Assembly (NCBI RefSeq): GCF_020382885.2
Contig: NC_058508.1
Location: 10,081,917-10,145,916, forward strand
Length of the DNA stretch: 64,000 nucleotides
Source: Scatophagus argus
Taxonomy: Eukaryota > Chordata > Actinopteri > Scatophagidae
Direction: 5' to 3'
The notes under the pieces are model-generated. The model did no database searches, was not told the origin of the DNA, and saw only the letters and a program-made list of their open reading frames with translations. A program made the position numbers and the translations under genes. Below are positions 43,884 through 54,299 of the stretch, one piece after another (the stretch's first letter is position 1; the number at the start of each line of letters is the position of its first letter).

Positions 43884-44853
43884 ACTTCCTCTGCCACTGG
43901 GAACATTCACTTTTTTCAGTTTCTTGTAAAAGTGAATTTGATCTTCAGTCATGAAAATTCTGAGGAGCAACTGAATTAGTATTAAGGTCTCATATTGTAT
44001 GATGTGACTGAATGTTAAATTCAGTTGAGACCTACAGAAACATGCAGAATTAAATTAAGAATAAAATATTTATTATTTGTGGCTTTTTTTCTTTTCAATT
44101 TTGTGGGGTTTTCTTTGGAAGCAGTAGATAATGTGAGAAGACAATCTAATCAAACAGAATATAATCATTAAATTTTCTATATTAGTGTGATGGAAATGTG
44201 GCCATGTCTTCATACATTACATGCATGGGGATTGTGTATTTATCTGAAGTAACTTACAAATAATTGAATGTTACTGAACAAGTTTTCAAAATGATTATTA
44301 TTGCCAAATTTTATCACAGTCCTTTAAATGGTTTCACTTTTTGTAATTGGTTGTTTTGAGACAAGTAAACAACATGTCTTGTTTTTGCAAAAAAGTCACA
44401 GAATTTTTACTTTAACTGACATCAATCTATTTAAATAAGGTGCACAGCCATACACACCACCAAGCTGCACAAATTCCCGGAAAACAGCAAGACTCAACCT
44501 TCTACACACTCTAAATGAAGGTTAAAACATTAGCTGATAATAATAATATCCATCAACAGTGATTTTAAAGCTTGGTGTGTTACTGACAGACAGAGGAGGA
44601 CTCAACTGTTTTAATGTGTTCATGTAGCTCTCACCTGAACTGCACTGCAGAAGCGATACAAGATTAATATGACATGCTTATATTAATTAAATTTTGTGTA
44701 ATGGGATGAATAGAAAAGATGGGAAAATATTTTTTGTTTTTTCAGTAACACAAACAGCATATTTTTCAGTTTCCTCTGCTGGTGTAGAGATTTTCTACTT
44801 ATGAAAATGTGTCTGTGTCACATGTTCCCTTTCTAAACCAGCAGAGGGCGTTT
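43884..44853. other. B11-E1 intergenic
   Basis: No gene seen. The first part resembles the B7 3' flank; the rest is largely unlike the other blocks. Confidence 0.45.
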
Positions 44854-44878
44854 ATGCAAACTCTTCCTCTCTTATAAA
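44854..44878 (+). promoter_or_regulatory. E1 promoter
   Basis: ATGCAAAC (44854-44861) and TATAAA (44873-44878), 123 and 104 bases before the ATG, so the 5' leader is longer than in family A. Confidence 0.7.
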
Positions 44879-44976
44879 CACACCATCAGGAACTTGTGGC
44901 ACATCACTGCGACACTTTGACACATTTTCAGAAACACTCAGCTCAGAGAGCAGTGAACTGCTGTGTTTATCACAGA

Positions 44977-45419
44977 ATGGAAAATATAATTATCTGGAGT
45001 TTATTATTTGTAGTTACTGTTCATGGTGAGAAAATCAATTCTGCGTTCCTTCTTTTATAAACCTTATTGACAATTTTGGTTGATAATGATCATATTTTCT
45101 TTGCTCACAGGAGTTTGGAGTGAGATCAGACTGGACCAGACTCCCTCTGAGGTGAAAAGACCTGGAGACACAGTGAAGATGTCATGTATCATATCTGGGT
45201 TTGACATGACAAGCTACTATATTCACTGGATAAGACAGAGACCAGGGAGAGCTCTGGAGTGGATTGGGAGGATGGATGCAGGTTCAAACTCTGCTATCTA
45301 TGCCAGCTCCTTTCAAAGTGGTTTCGTCATGACTGAAGACGTGTCCAGCAGCACTCAGTACCTCGAGGTCAAGAGCCTGACAGCAGAAGATTCTGCCGTT
45401 TACTTCTGTGCTCGACAGA
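44977..45419 (+). CDS. IGHV: IGHV segment E1 (family E), intact, single copy
   Basis: Leader exon 44977-45025 ([16 protein letters not shown]), intron 45026-45110, V exon 45111-45419. Protein: [84 protein letters not shown]. Clearly separate from A-D. The framework-3 Arg-Asp pair (SRD) found in B is TED here. The only E member in the window; promoter, splice sites and RSS are all consensus-like. Confidence 0.93.
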
Positions 45420-45458
45420 CACAGTGACTGAAGACAGTGGAGCAGCTGCACAAAAACC
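45420..45458 (+). other. 23-RSS of E1
   Basis: CACAGTG (45420-45426), 23-bp spacer, ACAAAAACC (45450-45458); the only full-consensus heptamer plus nonamer in the window. Confidence 0.95.
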
Positions 45459-45744
45459 TCCACAGACAACAAACAAAATGTTTCATGAAAATGACCCCTT
45501 AGAGAAAACAGCTGGACACTTCATACCAATTGTGTAGTTCAGTGGTTTTTCCAGGTGTCACATGTAATGTTTCATTGTTGAAAAAGTTCATTTTACATAT
45601 ATTATTTGATTCCAACAGACCTTTTGTTGTGCAGTACAGCAAATAGTATTTGACACAGGTTTCATTTCCGAAGTAGTTTGTTTCCTCTAAAGGCTCCAAG
45701 TGTCTGTGGCTTCAGATATCCAGTTTGAACAATGAAACCTTTAA

Positions 45745-46271
45745 CCCTCTGAAGTCATGTGTAATTGTCAGTTGTTGACTATTTTTGATTCTAATTTTAT
45801 ATTTCAACTTAGAATTTTTTTTATCTTGCCATTTTGGAATCATTTTTGATCAGCACAACCTCACAAGTGTGATTTACTGTTGTTTTTTTCATTTTGACAT
45901 ACTGTATTGACACACTGGACCTAAAATCACACAAAACTCTAAAATCCGACTGGGGAACATGCGCTGAAATGCGCTGAATGAAGTGCGCTCAATGCGCTGG
46001 TGTTTACTGCGTCTTCTTGAATAAAATGCGCGCCCCAAACGCGCACCAAACGTGATGGCAATGGTCATGAAAAAAACAGTGCGTATATTTTTTATCATAA
46101 CTCGGGTTTTACTTGACATATTAACAAAATTTAAAAACTGGTATATAGTTTGAAGTGCCCACTTTCGACACAAAAAAAACTGGGATTCAGCGAGGCTGCG
46201 TCTTGCAGCTACGTCGTCTTAAAGTGGTCTTGTGATAAGGATGCGCCGGCGCGTCTGTCGACTCCTGAGGG
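45745..46271. mobile_element. Short piggyBac-like DNA element (non-autonomous)
   Basis: Flanked by TTAA on both sides (45741-45744, 46272-46275). Ends CCCTCTGAAGTC and GACTCCTGAGGG are imperfect inverted repeats. TTAA duplication and CCC...GGG ends are piggyBac hallmarks. The right part is rich in CpG (GCGCGCC, GCGCCGGCGCG-type text), unlike the surroundings. No transposase frame recognised. Confidence 0.7.
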
Positions 46272-46275
46272 TTAA

Positions 46276-46635
46276 AAGTCTGAAAAAAGAAAAAAAGTTT
46301 TCAACAACTTGAAGCAAACTCAAATATTCACTTAGATTATCTTTCATTTCACTTCTGTTTGCAGTAACAGAATAAAACAAACACAAACATTCAAATCAAT
46401 AAATACTTTAAAGTATATATATCTGTCAGGCAAACCGTATGATTTCATTTTCAAGAGTCACATAATATAAAACCTAATTAAAATGACTTGTTTTAAATGT
46501 GCTGTGATTGGGTGTGATGTTGTTTCCAACGTACATGAGCAATCATTAAAACATGACCACAAAATAAATGATATCATTAAATTAAACTCTAACAGAGGGC
46601 CTGTACATGAGCCACTCCCCCCTCATGACATCCTC
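46276..46635. other. F1 upstream flank
   Basis: No gene seen; not shared with other V promoters in the window. Confidence 0.45.
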
Positions 46636-46643
46636 ATGCAAAT
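46636..46643 (+). promoter_or_regulatory. Consensus octamer of F1
   Basis: Perfect ATGCAAAT, 93-96 bases before the start codon. No clear TATA box. Confidence 0.75.
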
Positions 46644-46728
46644 CTCCAGGCTGTCCAGTGTACTTCTGTCCTGCTGTCTGCTCTTGTACTTTGTGTGGAG
46701 CATCAGAGGTCACATCTCCAGCCTCAGG

Positions 46729-47221
46729 ATGATGAACACACTGACTCTGCTGCTGGTTGCTTTCTCTCTGCCCTGTGAGTTCTCCTGCTTCTTGCTGTTT
46801 TATCTTTGATCAGACAACATGGACTGACGGTCAGTCAGTGATACCGGAAAATGTCCCAGATGACTGTCTCAGTTTCTTCTGTTGTTCCTCTTTCCTTTCA
46901 TCTCATCAGGTTGTACAGGTCAGAATATGGAGTCCATTCCTTCCACTTCAGTGGTGAAAAATCCTGGAGAGACTCTCAGTCTGTCCTGCAGGGGATCTGG
47001 TTTCACATTTAGCTGCTGTGTTATGATCTGGATCAGACAGCCTGCAGGAAAAGGACTGGAATGGATAGGGAGCAGCTACTCTGATGCCAGCAGAAACACT
47101 TATGCCAGCAGTGTGCAAGGACGTGTAGAAATCAGTAGAGATGATAGCAACAGTATGGTGTATCTGAGACTGTCCAACTTAAAGAATGAAGACTCTGCTG
47201 TGTATTTCTGTGCCAGAGAGT
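46729..47221 (+). CDS. IGHV: IGHV segment F1 (family F) with A-type 3' end
   Basis: Leader exon 46729-46774 (two in-frame ATGs, MMNTLTLLLVAFSLP), intron 46775-46909 (longest here), V exon 46910-47221. Protein: CCTGQNMESIPSTSVVKNPG, LSLSCRGSGFTFSCCVMIWIRQ, SSYSDASRNTYASSVQG, RVEISRDDSNSMVYLRLSN, AVYFCARE. CDR1 has a Cys-Cys pair. From the end of framework 3 the DNA is A-type: RSS, and about 150 bases of 3' flank nearly identical to A2 and A8. F1 sits in a slot where the alternation would place an A gene. Confidence 0.9.
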
Positions 47222-47260
47222 CACAGTAACACAAACCATCAGTGGAGCTGAACAAAAACC
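47222..47260 (+). other. 23-RSS of F1 (A-type)
   Basis: CACAGTA (47222-47228), spacer as in A2, ACAAAAACC (47252-47260). Confidence 0.93.
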
Positions 47261-47825
47261 CCTCAGTGTCTGAACACTTGGAACATGAAGCCACCAGAGG
47301 AGGAGCCCTCAGACCACTAATGATTTCAACACCAGCTCACTGTTGAAGAGAGAGATAAAGCAGGGGGAAAGTATAAAGGAATGTAATTATTATAATATAT
47401 AAATATAATATAATATAAAATATAAATGATGAATGGATGAATCTGAAAACATTTGAAATTGTCAGGTTGTAAGTTTAAAATTTAGACTTGTTTGAATCAA
47501 ATTTGGTTGACTGGCGTCTCCTACAATGTTTTCCAAGTCCAAGAAACCCAATGAAAAAATCCTTTACTAACGTGAATGCAGAGAGGATGAAAAAAACTCC
47601 ACAAATCTTAGTTTATGATTATGTTTTTGCCTGATAATAATAATTTATTTATCCTGAAAGAAAAACATGGGTATTCATGACATCCATCTGAGGGTTATAT
47701 GTTTCTCTTGAATTGTTTTCAAAGTTTAATTAATATTCTAAATTTTCATTTGACTCCTCTTGTTGTTTACTTTCTTCTGATGAAAATGGTCTGACTTATG
47801 AGCATCACACAATGAGGAGGAGTCA
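47261..47825. other. F1-B12 intergenic
   Basis: A-type 3' flank, then the B upstream block. No gene seen. Confidence 0.55.
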
Positions 47826-47905
47826 ATGCAAAACTCAGATGTCTTCCACCTCTACTTATGTGACTGCAGAGAGGAGGACAGAGAACAGTGGACACACAGT
47901 TTGAC

Positions 47906-48340
47906 ATGATGGACTATAGGACAGGACTGCTGCTTTTAACTGTCTGCTGGGCAGGTGAAGAATATTCACTGATGTCAATTTACTGCTGGAAATTCAGCTG
48001 CCTTTCAAGTTCACATGTTATCTTTTTGCTTTGACAGGTGTTGATGGTCAGACTCTGACAGAATCTGAACCAGTGGTTAAAAGGCCTGGAGAATCTCACA
48101 GATTGACCTGTACAGCCTCTGGATTAACAATCAGTGGCTACTATCTGGCCTGGGTCAGACAGGCTCCTGGAAAAGGACTGGAGTGGGTTGCTGCTATTTA
48201 TGACAGTAGCAACATCTACTACTCTCAGTCAGTCCAAGGCCAGTTTACCATCTCCAGAGACGACAGCAGACAGCAGGTGTATCTGCAGATGAACAGTCTG
48301 AAGACTGAAGATTCTGCTGTTTATTATTGTGCTCGAGACT
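47906..48340 (+). CDS. IGHV: IGHV segment B12 (family B), intact
   Basis: Leader exon 47906-47954, intron 47955-48037, V exon 48038-48340. Protein: [79 protein letters not shown]1 resembles B6 (LTISGYY). Framework 3 starts with Gln, as in B5. Signals intact. Confidence 0.92.
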
Positions 48341-48379
48341 CACAGTGACTGGAGTTTGTTGAACAGCTGCACAAAATCC
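48341..48379 (+). other. 23-RSS of B12
   Basis: CACAGTG (48341-48347), 23-bp spacer, ACAAAATCC (48371-48379). Confidence 0.93.
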
Positions 48380-48451
48380 TACAGTACTCTCTCAGGCTGA
48401 TGGTGCCCAAACAATGTATTTATACTATACACTTCATTGTAAATTGCAACA

Positions 48452-48452
<1 letters not shown>

Positions 48453-48490
<38 letters not shown>
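48453..48490. repeat. CA microsatellite
   Basis: Alternating CA with one AA interruption, in the B12 3' flank. Confidence 0.85.
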
Positions 48491-48522
48491 TACAAAATAC
48501 AATAAAGATTACTTGTTGATTC

Positions 48523-48775
48523 ATTCATTTTCTATTTTGCTTATCCGTCAGGGCTGCGGGGGAGCTGGAGTCTATCCCAGCTGACTACAGGTGAGAGGCA
48601 GGGCATACACTGGACTGGTTGCCAGTCAATTGCAGACAACAAACAAAGAAAGACAACCACACATTCACACCTTGTGCCAATGTAGAGTAGCTAATTAACA
48701 TACACACTGAAGGGGCAGGATTTGAACCCAGAACCTTATTGCTATGAAGGGACAGCACTAACCACTGCACCATGC
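48523..48775 (-). mobile_element. tRNA-headed SINE, minus strand
   Basis: Body motif GAGCTGGAGTCTATCCCAGC on the + strand. At the right end are the reversed tRNA-like boxes (GGATTTGAACCC; CACTAACCACTGCACCATG). A relative lies at 51763-52037. Confidence 0.65.
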
Positions 48776-48837
48776 CAGTTTGCAGCTGGAGTGAGGTGAC
48801 AGCAGACGATGTGTCCTGTCTTTTTTTTCCTTTCTGA

Positions 48838-49012
48838 AGCACAGCCGTGGCCTAGAGGTTGGAGGAGCGGCTTGTGATCGGAAGGTTGCTGGTTCGATTC
48901 CCCCACCGGACGGGCAGGAAAAATTTGAGTGTGGTGGAGTGATAATGTCCCCACCCCCCATTAGCTGGCAGATGTGCCCTTGAGCAAGGGACTTAACCCC
49001 CAATATGCTCCC
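48838..49012 (+). mobile_element. tRNA-headed SINE, truncated
   Basis: A-box-like GTGGCCTAGAGGTTGG, B-box GGTTCGATTCC, body CCCTTGAGCAAGGGACTTAAC. It breaks off at CTCCCCGGGAGCTT and is followed at once by a second SINE. Same general type as the SINE of the cassettes. Confidence 0.7.
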
Positions 49013-49024
49013 CGGGAGCTTCTT

Positions 49025-49260
49025 CTGGGGCAGTCGTGGATCAGCGGTTAGGGTGTCGGACCCGTAACCGGTGGATCACTGGTTCGATTCCCCGTACCGG
49101 TGTCCATGGCTGAAGTACCCTTGAGCAAGGTACCTAACCCCCACTGCTCACTGCCCCGGGTTTGCTGTGTGTGTGTGCACGTCACTTGGGTGGGTTAAAT
49201 GCAGAACATGAATTTCATTGGAGTGAATTCCCTCCAATGACGAAATATGTCACTTTCTTC
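49025..49260 (+). mobile_element. tRNA-headed SINE, fuller copy
   Basis: A-box region GTGGATCAGCGGTTAGGG, B-box GGTTCGATTCC, body CCCTTGAGCAAGGTACCTAAC, tail TGGGTTAAATGCAGAACATG. With the preceding copy it forms a head-to-tail pair. Confidence 0.7.
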
Positions 49261-49718
49261 ATCATCTTTCATCGTTTCATTCAGAACAGACAAGAGATGT
49301 GAATTTAGGGGGATTGACAAGCGGTTCTCTGTCTTAAATTATCATAATTTATTTATCACAATGTTCATAATTTATTATTCTTTATAATACTAATAATAAT
49401 CAAATTTCATAATTCATCCAGTCACCTGAGAGACCCATCTAACATTACAAAAATATTGCTGTTCACAGTTTGACAACAGTAATGACCTGAATGAGCGACT
49501 AGAAACATTAACCACAACATAATAGAAACATGAACTGCATCCAATATTATACAGAATATGATGTTGTTAAAGTAAGTAAACATTTAGCAGTCATTGCAGT
49601 GAAATGATCTTGTTTCCTTTCAGAATAGAAGTAGATTCAGGAACACAAATGAGTTGGTGTCCCAGCAGAAAGTAAAACTTTCACCTTTACTTATGTGACT
49701 GTGGATACACAGTTTAAC
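49261..49718. other. Intergenic before B13
   Basis: No gene seen. The B13 promoter region is degraded: the GGAGTCAATGCAAAA octamer block cannot be found. Confidence 0.5.
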
Positions 49719-49890
49719 ATGATGGGCTATAGGACAGCACTGCTGCTTTTAACTGTCTGCTGGGCAGGTGAAGATCTTTTTCACATTCAGTAGCTATGAG
49801 ATGAACTGGGTCAGACAGGCTCCTGGAAAAGGACTGGAGTGGGTTGCTTATATCTACAGCAGTAGCAGCATCTACTACTCGCAGTCAGTC
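49719..49890 (+). pseudogene. IGHV: IGHV pseudogene B13 (two internal deletions)
   Basis: Leader exon 49719-49767 ([16 protein letters not shown]) and the GTGAAG donor remain. Then, within about 13 bases, the sequence jumps to TTCACATTCAGTAGC in the V exon, removing most of the intron, the acceptor and framework 1. The rest reads [32 protein letters not shown] and then jumps into the 3' flank (CAGTACTGATCTCTCAGG), losing framework 3 and the whole RSS. Promoter octamer is also missing. Confidence 0.9.
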
Positions 49891-50883
49891 CAACAGTACT
49901 GATCTCTCAGGCGGGTAGAGACCAAATCTGAAGATTTTTTTTTTATATATAGCCGTGATATATATATTTTTTGTAATTTTTTTTATATGTAATTGATAAA
50001 TTATTTCATATTCACCTGACATGGAATCTATTTTATAAATAATGTTTAATAAGACAAAAAAAGACACAATAAGAATCATTGCTGAAGAAACGGCCACAGA
50101 CAGCATAACAATGAAGTTGTTGAAAATAAACTAAAGAAAACTACAAATTAAAACAATACAATGTCTGTCAGTTTTGTGGAATCTAAAGTGACTCATGATG
50201 CTGAAAAATAATGTTTTAGTTTCTTGTATAAAACCACTAGAGGGCAGTCAGTGTCAAGTTTCTGTCTCCTCTGTCACTAAAAGGAGACACTCAGTTTAAT
50301 CCTCCTGCTGCTCATGTACACTGGATGTTGGAGCTGAAACTTTTCTACCCTCAAAGTCATTTATTAACTTGACTCAGCACATTTTGAATCAGAAGTGTGA
50401 CTACAAGGTGTTTACCATTAGGAGTAAAATGGATTGCAGGAACAATCCTGTGTCTAAATGTGTTACAACTTCTGTCATTTTTTCCACATTTTAATTTGCT
50501 TGGAGAAAACGATAAAAGTTCCAGCATCATCTGCAAACACTGAAACTTGCAATGAATCTTATCTTTGTTCGGATGGACATAATAAAATTGTGCAGCAATG
50601 ATAATCAATTTTAATAGTGTTTTAATAACATAAGTATATAAAAATGTAGACATAGTGTTATTATTGCCAAATTAACTCATTTAAGCATCAATAGTTTACA
50701 GTAAAAGCAAAGATAACAGCTGTAGGGACATTATCAAAATGTTCCAGCTGAGTGTGCAATGAAGTTAAAATATCACATGTAAATCAGAGGTGATTTCCAG
50801 GCATGTTTTCACTCTGCAGATATAATAACAGTCAACAGACTCTTCTATTGGCTCCAGTCACACCAACATTGATGTTTGATTGT
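49891..50883. other. B13-A11 intergenic
   Basis: B 3' flank shared with the stretches after B8, B9 and at 24095; ends in the A promoter module. No gene seen. Confidence 0.6.
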
Positions 50884-50977
50884 ATGCAAACTCAGTGAGC
50901 TTCCTTGTTCCTCAGCTATAAAAACTTCACATCAGGCTGTCAGTGGAGTTCACAGCACGTCAGTTTCAACATAAACC

Positions 50978-51404
50978 ATGTTTTCTGTAGCTCTGCTGCT
51001 GCTGTTGGCAGCTGGATGTGAGTCTCTGTGGATTTGTCAAAGTCAACAGTTCTTCTTTTGCAGTATAACTTGATCATTTGTTCCAAAACATTTTCTCTTT
51101 TCAACAGGTGTGAAGTGTGAACAGTTGACACAGCCAGCCTCTGTGACTGTGCAGCCAGGTCAACGTCTGACCATCACCTGTCAGGTCTCTTATTCTCTTG
51201 GCAGCTACTACACAGCTTGGATCAGACAGCCTGCAGGGAAAGAACTGGAGTGGATTGGAATGAGAGCTGGATCCACCACATACTACAAAGATTCTCTGAA
51301 GAACAAGTTCAGTATCGATGCTGACTCTTCCAGCAAAACAGTGACTCTAAATGGACAGAATGTGCAGCCTGAAGACTCTGCTGTGTACTTCTGTGCCAGA
51401 CACC
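50978..51404 (+). CDS. IGHV: IGHV segment A11 (family A), intact
   Basis: Leader exon 50978-51017, intron 51018-51107, V exon 51108-51404. Protein: [39 protein letters not shown] (Glu for Gly in framework 2), MRAGSTTYYKDS, FSIDADSSSKTVTLNG, AVYFCARH. The V body is like A8 but the RSS and 3' flank are the A3 type, so the 3' end may have been exchanged. Frame intact. Confidence 0.91.
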
Positions 51405-51443
51405 CACAGTGAGAGAAAACAAGAGGAAACTCACACAAAAACT
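51405..51443 (+). other. 23-RSS of A11
   Basis: CACAGTG (51405-51411), 23-bp spacer, ACAAAAACT (51435-51443). Confidence 0.92.
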
Positions 51444-51762
51444 AGTTCCTGTATTTATACCATTGACAACATTCAGCTGTCTCAGCATCACTTTTTTTGC
51501 AATTCTTATTGAAATTGTGATGAAAACTGCATACTATGACATCTTTTCTCTCATTTGAGTAAATTATATTCCATTCCTTAGCAACCTGTTATGGTGCGGG
51601 TAAAATTTTCTCCAATGTTAGGTACACACATGAAGAACATGCACCATGAAATATATAATTTGACCACAGAAGCTTCAATCAAAACAGGATACAAATATTT
51701 CCCTGTTCATTTGTTGTTATAAACAATGTGAATATCTTGGTTGTGAATGTTTCTCATGCGTA

Positions 51763-52037
51763 ATCCATCCATCTATTTTCTATACCGCTTATCTGTCAGG
51801 GTCACGGGGTACCTGGAGCCTATCCCAGCTGACTACGGGCCAGAGACGGGGTTCACCCTGGATTGGTAGCCAGTCAATTGCAGGGCCAACACAGCAGACA
51901 GACAACCACACACACTCACACCTGGGGGCAATGTAGATTAGCCAATTAACCACATAGAAGGGCCCAGACCGGGATTCGAATCTGGAACCTTCTTGCTATG
52001 AGGCAAGAGTGCTAACTATTGCACCACCGTGCTGCCC
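51763..52037 (-). mobile_element. tRNA-headed SINE, minus strand
   Basis: Reverse complement begins GGCAGCACGGTGGTGCAATA, with A-box-like TGGTGCAATAG and B-box GGTTCCAGATTCGAATCCC, an internal pol III promoter of tRNA origin. Body motif CTGGAGCCTATCCCAGCTG on the + strand. Fuller than the 48523 copy. Confidence 0.7.
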
Positions 52038-52772
52038 AAAACATACAAAATACAATAAGGATTACTTTTTTGATTAGTTGACCAAATACAGGACAACAAT
52101 ACGGCTGTTGATAATATAATCTTATTGTATTATTACTATTATTACTATTATTATTGTTATTACTGATACAAAATAATAATAATAATAATAAGCCAGAATA
52201 ATGTCTGTTAATGATGTGGAATCTGAAGTGAGTGATGAGAGCTGCAGATGTTGCAGTTTCTTCAGTGTTTGTCTCTCCTCATTCTGACACCCCAAACTCA
52301 AATGTAGTTTTCTTTATTTTATTTTGTGAGCACAAGTTTGAATTCCTGAGCAGCTTTTTTCCCTGAAAACATTAAAAAGCTATTCTGCTAACCAGCAGCA
52401 CCAGACTGAAATTTTAATACTTTTTACATGATACAATTTTTCTGACCAATCACAACTATATGAGAACTGACTGGCTGCTGTCCCTGTATTTCTGTGTGCA
52501 GCAAATACAGTAAGTCAATCAATAAATGAATTAAATGTAGTGAATACAAAAAGCTGTGCTCGGAAGTAATTCATGAATGTGATGTAGGAGATGCTGAGAT
52601 CAATTCTGTGAGGAAAAGAGCTCACATCATATTTAAAGTGTGTTTCAGTCATTTTACAGCAAGCTTTCTTCTTAGTCGCTCCTGTTGCTTCCATCAGTGC
52701 GTATCATCATTGCTAATGCAAATTTGAATTGATTTATTTTTATTAAGAATGAGAGACAACAGACAGTCTCTC
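52038..52772. other. Intergenic before RSS relic
   Basis: B 3' flank type found at 1-680 and 7190-7900. Carries AAT-rich repeats near 52115-52190 and the forward copy of the block inverted at 4070. No gene seen. Confidence 0.5.
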
Positions 52773-52811
52773 AACAGTGAGAGACTACAAGAGGAGACTC
52801 ATTCAAAAACT
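52773..52811 (+). pseudogene. Solitary RSS relic of an A3-type V gene
   Basis: AACAGTG (52773-52779), 23 bases (AGAGACTACAAGAGGAGACTC and so on), TCAAAAACT (52803-52811). Then the A3 3' flank (TAGTTCCTCTATTTACGCC) and the same LINE fragment. No V exon precedes it. The first heptamer base is A instead of C. Confidence 0.75.
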
Positions 52812-53029
52812 ACCGGTAGTTCCTCTATTTACGCCACTGGGAACATTCAGTTGTGTCCATGTCACTTTATTTAGTAATTTGTTTATTTATTTATTGTTAT
52901 TATCTTTTTTAACTATCAGTAAAGAACATTATGAGTTATAATATTTCATCTAATCTAATATGACATTATATTGTATTCTATTAAGATGGTGTTCAGATGG
53001 TGTGAGCTCTCTCTCTCTCTCTTAAGGGA

Positions 53030-53695
53030 TCTAGCAGTTATTTTTGATCACGACGTGTCCTTTAACTCACACATAACACACAGTTCAATGACAGCATTCT
53101 TTCCACCGTATTGCAACAATTAGGCACTTTCTGAGTCAGAAAGATGCAGAAAAATTCATCCATGCATTTATTACTTCCAGGATGGATTATTGTAACCCCC
53201 ATAATTCTTGAAAGACTCTCCAGCTAATCCAGCATGCTGCTGCATGATTACTCACCAGCATTAGAGATCATATTTCTCCTGTACTGGCTTCTCTACATTG
53301 GCTGCCTGTAAAATCCAGGATGGAGTTTAAAATTCCCATCCTCACATATAAAGCTCTGAACGGCCAGACAGCATCATACCTTAAAGAGTTGACAATGCCC
53401 AGAGGTTTACATTCCCAAGATGCAGGATTACTTGTGGTTCCTAGAGTCTTCAAAAGTAGATTGGAAACATTTAGTTATCAAGCTCCTCTACTGTGGAGCC
53501 ACCTTCCAGTTTTGATCCGGGCGGCGGACACCCTCTCTACATTTAAGAGGAGACTGAAAGCTAAATTTAATTAAAGCAAAATTTATTGAAAGAGTTTGAT
53601 CTGGACCTGCTCTAATTGGAAAGCGTCACGAGATAACTTTTATTGAGAATCAAAGCTATATAAAGCTATATAAATGAACTGAATTGAATTGATAT
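53030..53695 (+). mobile_element. LINE 3' fragment upstream of B14
   Basis: Near copy of 15430-16085. Frame 53320-53571 reads MEFKIPILTYKALNGQTA, then LLVVPRVFKSRLETFSYQ and APLLWSHLPVLIRAADTL. This is the C-terminal tail typical of L2-like fish LINEs, with a GAATTGAATTGA end. Its position relative to B14 equals that before B4. Confidence 0.72.
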
Positions 53696-53822
53696 TATGA
53701 AAACGGTCTGACTTATGAGCACCACACAGTGAGGAGGAGTCAATGCAAAACTCAGATGTCTTCCACCTCTACTTATGTGACTGCAGAGGGGAGGACAGAG
53801 AACAGTGGACACACAGTTTAAC

Positions 53823-54260
53823 ATGATGGACTATAGGACAGGAGTGCTGCTTTTAACTGTCTGCTGGGCAGGTGAACATGTTTACTCATCATAATTTGTT
53901 GCTGGAATTCAATTTAGGATAGCAGTTCACATGACCTCCTTTTTCCTTTGACAGGTGTTCATGGTCAGACTCTGACAGAATCTGAACCAGTGCTTAAAAG
54001 GCCTGGAGAATCTCACAGATTGACCTGTACAGCCTCTGGATTCACATTCAGCAGCTTGTATATGCACTGGGTCAGACAGGCTCCTGGAAAAGGAATGGAG
54101 TGGGTTGCTTATATCAGCAGTAGTGGTGGCACCATCTACTACTCTCAGTCAGTCCAAGGCCGGTTTACCATCTCCAGAGACAACAGCAGACAGCAGGTGT
54201 ATCTGCAGATGAACAGTCTGAAGACTGAAGATTCTGCTGTTTATTATTGTGCTCGAGACT
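53823..54260 (+). CDS. IGHV: IGHV segment B14 (family B), intact
   Basis: Leader exon 53823-53871 ([16 protein letters not shown], Val for Leu), intron 53872-53954, V exon 53955-54260. Protein: [18 protein letters not shown] (His for Asp, Leu for Val), [65 protein letters not shown]. Sister of B2 with a different CDR2. Intact. Confidence 0.92.
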
Positions 54261-54299
54261 CACAGTGAATGGAGTTGGTTGAGCAGCTGCACAAAATCC
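54261..54299 (+). other. 23-RSS of B14
   Basis: CACAGTG (54261-54267), 23-bp spacer, ACAAAATCC (54291-54299). Confidence 0.93.

Noticed and set aside
45889-46173. 94-residue minus-strand frame with many Arg residues.
   Set aside because: Lies inside the piggyBac-like short element. The length is expected by chance in its CpG-rich part, and no transposase motif is visible.
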